Assembly (NCBI GenBank): GCA_003427395.1
Contig: BFEA01000109.1
Location: 2,770,452-2,805,778, forward strand
From: Chara braunii
Lineage: Eukaryota > Streptophyta > Charophyceae > Charales > Characeae
DNA length: 35,327 nt
Reading direction: 5' to 3'
The translations under genes and the position numbers were made by a program. Below the pieces are notes generated by a model. That model saw only the letters and a program-made list of their open reading frames with translations, made no database searches and was not told the origin of the DNA. The stretch's first letter is position 1. The number at the start of each line of letters is the position of its first letter. Shown here piece by piece: positions 30,770 through 35,327 of this stretch.

Positions 30770-31250
30770 GAATGCGCGCGGAGTCATGGCGATGGGAAGA
30801 ACGAGTGAGGAAGAAAAATGTCAACCCCGCCCGTTTCTTGATGAAAACGGGTGGGAGAAAGCGTTATTTTAACATTCCTAAGCGGGGCGAATCCATATAT
30901 GATGTTAGAATCAGTAGAGAGTTAGGTAGATCTAGTGATTGAAGGAAGGGAGGATCCGCAGGGGTATCGAGGAGAAGAGCAGAGAGAAAGCGAATGAACC
31001 TGAACGGAGTTTAGCGCAAGGTACGTTCCAAAGAAACGAAGATGGTGAAAAGGCAAGCAGGGCGCATCAGAAAGAAGGGAGCACGAGCGATCCTTGATAG
31101 AATCAGACAAGGGACAAGTCAAAACTGGGGTTTGGAAAGGAGGCGAGTCGAATTGCGGGATCGGATTAGAACGGGAGTTAGTAGGGAAGGAATTATGACG
31201 AAAATACTGTGCGCGGAGATATGGCAGAGTGAGGAAAAAAGAACGGAAAA
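30770..31250 (-). repeat. CCGATTC-hairpin tandem block, copy 3, inverted
   Basis: Read on the minus strand it contains GACTCGCCTCCTTTCCAAAC, CCCAGTTTTGACTTGTCCC and CTGATTCTATCAAGGATCGC, aligning with AACTCGCCTTACTCCAAAAC...GATTCGATCAAGGAACG of copy 1. Its second hairpin is strong: plus-strand CCCGCCCGTTT (30826-30836) pairs with AAACGGGTGGG (30845-30855), 11 pairs with one G-T. The element part normally to its left was not found next to it, so this copy appears truncated. Confidence 0.75.
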
Positions 31251-31600
31251 ACGAGTGTATCTTGCTCGTTTGTGAATGGATTTAGGCGAGGGAGGGTCCC
31301 GCGCTGCCCTTGTGCGGTGCCGGACCGATGCGCTCGACACCGTCCTCCGTACGTACACACAAATCATGGGCAAGCGCACCAATCAAGAGACAATTTTTTT
31401 TTAATGATGATTTAATAAGAAAAATAAAAACTTGGTCGGCAACTACACCGGCTCCACAATCATCAACAAGAAAAGAGATCACGTGCGCCTTAATAATGCT
31501 CGCCCACACACTCCCTACTCTAGTCATCTATTCAATCATCGTAAAGCAGGACACAGCCGCGCCTCTCGTGGTATTTCAACATTAAACCAAACTTATTTTT
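31251..31600. other. No gene recognised
   Basis: Nothing supportable beyond short open frames. Confidence 0.4.
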
Positions 31601-31656
31601 TGTCACTTGCAAGAATAAGGGCGGATACCCTTATAAGGGTATTCGCACTGACAACG
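31601..31656 (+). repeat. ATACCC-palindrome interspersed element, copy 3
   Basis: TGTCACTTGCAAGAATAAGG, GCGG, a perfect 18-bp palindrome ATACCCTTATAAGGGTAT (31625-31642), and GACAACG. The palindrome is fully symmetrical here, unlike the copies at 24366 and 2194. Confidence 0.9.
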
Positions 31657-31989
31657 TTGTATTCGAGGTGCTCTGCTATTCAAGAAAAATGAACCCGCGC
31701 CATTTTCATTTCGAAAAAAGCTTAAACTATTTGTACATGGGCACCTGGGCCACGGGTCTGACACCTCAAATTCTAAAGGCGTGAAACGAAAACGGGGCCA
31801 CCAATCAAATTCATCAAGGGCGGGCCTAGCGTTTGACGTTCCGGCCTCGTTTTCTTGTGGCGATAAGTTTCGGACTGCAAGGTTCGGGTTGTGTACTGGT
31901 GCTTTAAACCACAAGTATACCGCCCAGGCAAAAAAAATTCGTTGAAAGCGACTCATTCCAAAAAGATAGGGGGTCGTGGCAGGCTCGAC

Positions 31990-32020
<31 letters not shown>

Positions 32021-32221
32021 ATAAATTGAGGAACGACGTTAGGGAAGGCCCTGAAGTAGGTGTGCTCACACTAGAACATTCAGGAACGAATCTAACCACA
32101 CCTATGACTTGTATTAGGTTTTGTTTTGTTTTTTGTTTGATTTCTTTTTTTGTTTGATTTTCAGCTACCTGCCAGCGAGGTCGGCAGCATTGGGAAGACT
32201 TCTGACACCTTTCCAAAGAGG
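31657..32221. other. No gene recognised; A28 run at 31990-32017
   Basis: A 28-base A run is flanked by unique-looking DNA. It might be a retroposon tail, but no body to its left was identified. Confidence 0.45.
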
Positions 32222-32715
32222 GCATATACTCAGCTCCTGTATCTAACCGGTTTCACGTTCATATTGTTGTTGCTTTTCTTTGTTTTTCACTTTTCATTTA
32301 TGAAAGTAACGTCCGTGATGAACGCGGAGCTGTAAACGCCCTCACTGAGGGCATATACTCAGATCCTGTATCTAACCAGTTTCACGTCCATATTGTTGTT
32401 ACTCTTTTTTTTTTTGCTTTNTCCATATTGTTGTTACTCTTTTTTTTTTTGCTTTTCATTTATGAATGTGACGTCCGTGATGAATGGGGAGCTGTAAACG
32501 CCCTCACTGAGGGCATGCTCTCACACTGACCGCTCATTTCGTATCGCTGTAAACGCCCTCACTAAGGGCATGCTCTCACACTGACCGCTCATTCTGTATC
32601 GGTGTAAACGCCCTTACTGAGGGCATGCTCTCACACTGACCGCTCATTCTGTATCGTTGTAAACGCCCTCACTGAGGGCATGCTCTCACACTGACCGCTC
32701 ATTCTGTATCCAACT
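32222..32715 (+). repeat. GCCCTCACTGAGGGC palindromic satellite (2 x about 128 bp, then 4 x 55 bp)
   Basis: Two larger units (32222-32351 and 32352-32513) both contain CTGTATCTAACC, a pyrimidine tract, GACGTCCGTGATGAA-like text and GTAAACGCCCTCACTGAGGG. The palindrome then repeats every 55 bp exactly, at 32500, 32555, 32610 and 32665, with CATGCTCTCACACTGACCGC and TCATTCTGTATC between. The copy at 32555 has one arm mismatch; that at 32610 keeps pairing by a T-G wobble. The second large unit is inflated by 35 bp because of the N-flanked duplication inside it. Confidence 0.92.
32387..32456. other. Single N flanked by an exact 34-bp duplicate: unmerged assembly overlap
   Basis: The 34 bases at 32387-32420 are repeated exactly after the N at 32421 (32422-32455), including the same 11-base T run. 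Removing the N and one copy restores the 128-bp period of the surrounding satellite. This is the signature of two contig ends joined without merging their overlap. Confidence 0.93.
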
Positions 32716-33001
32716 GCTTTCTCGTCCATAGCGTTGTTGCTTTTTTTTTGGGTTCTTTTTTATTTTTTACATTGTTCAATTGGGAGGAGTACGAGAAAAG
32801 GGACCCAGGCTCGGCAAAACTCGGTGCGCAGTGAAATTTAGGTTTGTTTAAATCAGGTGTGGGCTTACTTGTGGTTTAAGGACCGCGGCCTCCTCAGCCT
32901 CCTATAGGTAGCTACTGGTCCTATGCGGTCCTGACCCTTGCAAGCCCCCAAATCTCAAAATGCCCACCCTCCCGACGACCTCCGACGTTGAAATTTGAGT
33001 G
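32716..33001. other. Spacer before the LINE-derived frame
   Basis: T-rich then mixed DNA. An in-frame stop (32996-32998) lies just before the ATG at 33002. Confidence 0.5.
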
Positions 33002-34129
33002 ATGTTTAAATGTCTCAGGAGGGGAAAACGCAACGCTGACGGGCTGCGAACAAATGCGCGTTCCTCCCCCCCTGGTCGACACGATGCGAGCCCCGTTGCC
33101 CTCCAGGCTGCGCCTCCACGCCTCGCGTGGTATATCAGTCATTATACTAGCGGCCACATCCATGCTCAAGCCTCCAACGAGGGAACATGCGGGGGATTAG
33201 CAAGGCCCCAGCGAAAGGATAACAAGCAAAAATGGAGAAATAGACCTAACCAGCGAATTGATCCGCTGATGGGCTTTTGGAGAGACGATGAAGAAAAAGC
33301 TATACCTTTTTGTCACTACAACTCTAAACTGGCAAGGAAACTGCTCGCCAAGAACTATCCTTCGCCTGCAGCGGCGACCAGCAGGCTCAATCACACAGCC
33401 TCCCACACTCTCACCATCTCTGAGGCAGGAATCAGAGGCCTCTGGATTCAACTACCAAAGCTACCATCCCTAAAGTTTGTTGCCTTCCTCTGGATGTTAT
33501 CAGACGCAATATTTCCATGCACAGTCAGACTATTTGAGAAAGGAATGGACATCGCCACCAAATGCAAAAGATGCGGGGGCAGAGTCGAAGAGACAATGTC
33601 GCACTTGGTCTGGTCTTGCCCAGCCTCGAAGCGCATCTGGCTGTGGTGGGCTCACCACTGGTACAACTTCGTGGGTGAGGCATTGGTTTGGGATGAGGAA
33701 TGGGCAATTGGAGGGATCATCCCCATACACTGGTTCAAAATGACCGAAAGGGGATATGTGGCACAGACTGTGAGGGCAATCATCCTCTGGGCCATCTGGA
33801 CAGACAGGAATGACGTTCATTTTGAAGGGCAATGGGCATCTGATGAAGCAATCAAGGCTAGAATCAAGGCACTCATCCGGACAATGATTATAGTCGACTG
33901 GACGAGAAAGGCTGCACAGGGGAAAACTCCACGTGGACTACACTGGTTTCTGGTCACCTGGGCCAGGGATAATCAGCTAGCAGCAGTTACTTTCGAGGGG
34001 AAGATGGTTCTCTCATCCTGGATTCAGTCATTAACCCCCTCCCCCCCTTACCCCTCTCTGTTCCCGCTGTCGGGCGGGGAGATATCCTCTACGGCTCGCT
34101 GTGGCCACTGCCCTTTGACTGCTGTCTAG
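33002..34129 (+). pseudogene. 3' remnant of a LINE-type retrotransposon ORF (zf-RVT domain)
   Basis: The open frame encodes 375 residues from the ATG at 33002. Residues about 148-222 match the reverse-transcriptase-associated zinc-binding domain (zf-RVT). They show an aromatic-rich lead-in, LPSLKFVAFLWMLSD, the zinc ligands CKRC (C188, C191), H201 and C206 in the spacing C-x2-C-x9-H-x4-C, and W/L residues after. About 55 residues later LWAIWTDRNDVHFEG corresponds to the IW-x2-RN segment usual downstream of this domain in plant LINEs. In full elements this lies C-terminal to endonuclease and reverse transcriptase, and neither is present. Residues 1-145 have no recognisable domain and may be read-through of unrelated DNA. 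The frame is intact over the domain, so it is either a young 5'-truncated insertion or a captured domain. A host gene is less likely. No poly(A) tail is obvious directly after the stop. Confidence 0.85.
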
Positions 34130-35327
34130 ACACCCCACCACGCCTTCAGCATGCATCCTGACCAGTCAGTCATGCTCCCTGCGCATATCAACCCCTAACG
34201 CCAACGGTAACTTGTACCCCTCCTTTTTCCCTGTTGCACCTCTCCAGTCTGGTCCCAGCTCCAAGCCCCATTGCCACTCACTCACGCCTACTATGTGTTA
34301 TGTCCATAGAGTATTCAGGACCAGTAAATCTTCTCTTGCCGAGGGCAGGCCGGCCTGCCCGGCAACATCATACCCAAGCATAGGAGGACAGCACCGTATA
34401 GCACAAAACCCACTCACTCCGACGAGAGTTCTCTAAACAAGGGCGAGCTATTGCACTATTCTGCACAGAACAAACCCACACCGGATGGGTGTTTCCAGAA
34501 GTTCACCGCCTTTGAAGTGTTGGACAAAAACCCGAGTTCGGACGGTTCGCCCCGAGCATGCTCCCCAACTTCGACTGCAGACTGCAGTTCTCACTACCTG
34601 GTACTCCCAACTGTGTAAGCCCACAATTCCATATCGCTCACCTCACCGCCCGTCAATGGACAGAAAGAGCATGATAGCCCGGACCCAGTGTCCCCAGATA
34701 ACCTGCAACTGGCAGAAGGTGAGGGGATCAAGACCGGAACAGCAGCAGCAAGACCCACACAGTATCGGCATGTGCAAGACTTGGCTGCAACATTAAAGGA
34801 CAGGCAAAGTCTCCTCAGCCATAGTCATGACGGTCTCTCTCTCTCTCTCTAGCACGTGCAGGAGAGGCAACCTACATGTAAAGATAGAAAAGCAAAACCA
34901 GAGAACGGCTTCGTTAAGAACGTCGAGCTGTGAAAAAAAAAACGACTTCAACAACAGATGAAAGAAAGCCCCCCTCATTTTTCCATCTTTCCCGTTCTTC
35001 GTCTCTATATTGTCTATAGAGCCTGTTTTCTACTGTCTTCACAGAGTCACCTTTCGTCATTAGAATGCCCAGAACAGGATAGATTTGATGCTGTTGAGGA
35101 TGAACCGCCCATCTTCACTACTTACCCACCCACATAAGCGGGGGTTATACGTCCCAGTTGCGGAAATACACGAAGGTTGTCGTCATCATAATCTCCCACC
35201 AAAAAAAAACCGTTTCCTTTTTTTTCCCACCCTGGCTCACTACTTCGCTACAGAAGACGTGATTGCCTGACCGGTACCAAAATAGCAAAAACAAAAAAAG
35301 CAGCGAACCATTTGAAAAGCCAGTTCG
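34130..35327. other. Region after the LINE remnant; no gene recognised
   Basis: May include LINE 3' UTR, but the end cannot be placed. Candidate tails are the A run at 34933-34942 and another near 35200. A (TC)n run lies at 34834-34850. Short open frames here show no family. Confidence 0.45.
34337..34364. repeat. 18-bp perfect palindrome with extended stem
   Basis: GGGCAGGCCGGCCTGCCC (34343-34360) is perfectly symmetrical. Outer TGCC (34337-34340) and GGCA (34361-34364) extend the pairing across a two-base bulge. It lies about 210 bp after the LINE-derived stop codon. Confidence 0.85.

Overview
This window looks like intergenic, repeat-dominated DNA from a large eukaryotic nuclear genome, most likely a green plant or streptophyte alga. 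Evidence for this: long microsatellites and homopolymers, no operon-like gene packing, a C-terminal fragment of a LINE-type retrotransposon protein carrying the reverse-transcriptase-associated zinc-binding domain (zf-RVT) common in plant LINEs, a U6 snRNA-like pseudogene, a decayed fragment of cytosolic 25S/28S rRNA, and tRNA-like retroposon heads. I cannot name the species. Only one protein-coding region is supported (33002-34129), and it is a transposon remnant. No host gene was recognised.

Layout. 1-8.5 kb: simple repeats, small tandem duplications, an array built on a TAAGCAGAAT core (4.25-5.0 kb), and two inverted repeats. 8.5-12.4 kb: two poly(T)-headed repeat ends that look like minus-strand retroposon 3' ends, a 259-bp duplication and a 273-bp three-copy satellite. 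12.43-12.79 kb: a 121-bp palindrome-bearing duplication interrupted by what is almost certainly a Nextera mate-pair junction adaptor, so an assembly artefact. 13.3-31.25 kb: copies of a hairpin-rich repeat family. Its recurring parts are a structured module (13.33-14.30 and 15.47-16.35 kb), a TTTCGGCAGCGCTTCC motif array, arrays of hairpins with variable arms (17.04-18.3 and 24.86-25.58 kb), a conserved segment after them (18.53-18.79 and 25.86-26.11 kb), and a roughly 180-bp tandem hairpin block (22.06-22.34, 27.21-27.66, and inverted at 30.77-31.25 kb). 32.2-32.7 kb: a 55-bp palindromic satellite and an unmerged assembly overlap around a single N. 33.0-34.1 kb: the LINE remnant.

The most interesting signal is the hairpin family. 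Many units keep the same core, but the flanking arms differ from unit to unit while staying self-complementary. Between the two structured modules there are paired, compensatory base changes. That points to a constraint or mutational mechanism acting on secondary structure rather than on coding. Two other observations concern assembly quality (adaptor and N-flanked duplication) and should be resolved before repeat lengths near them are trusted. All repeat boundaries below were judged by eye and are approximate unless an exact palindrome is given.
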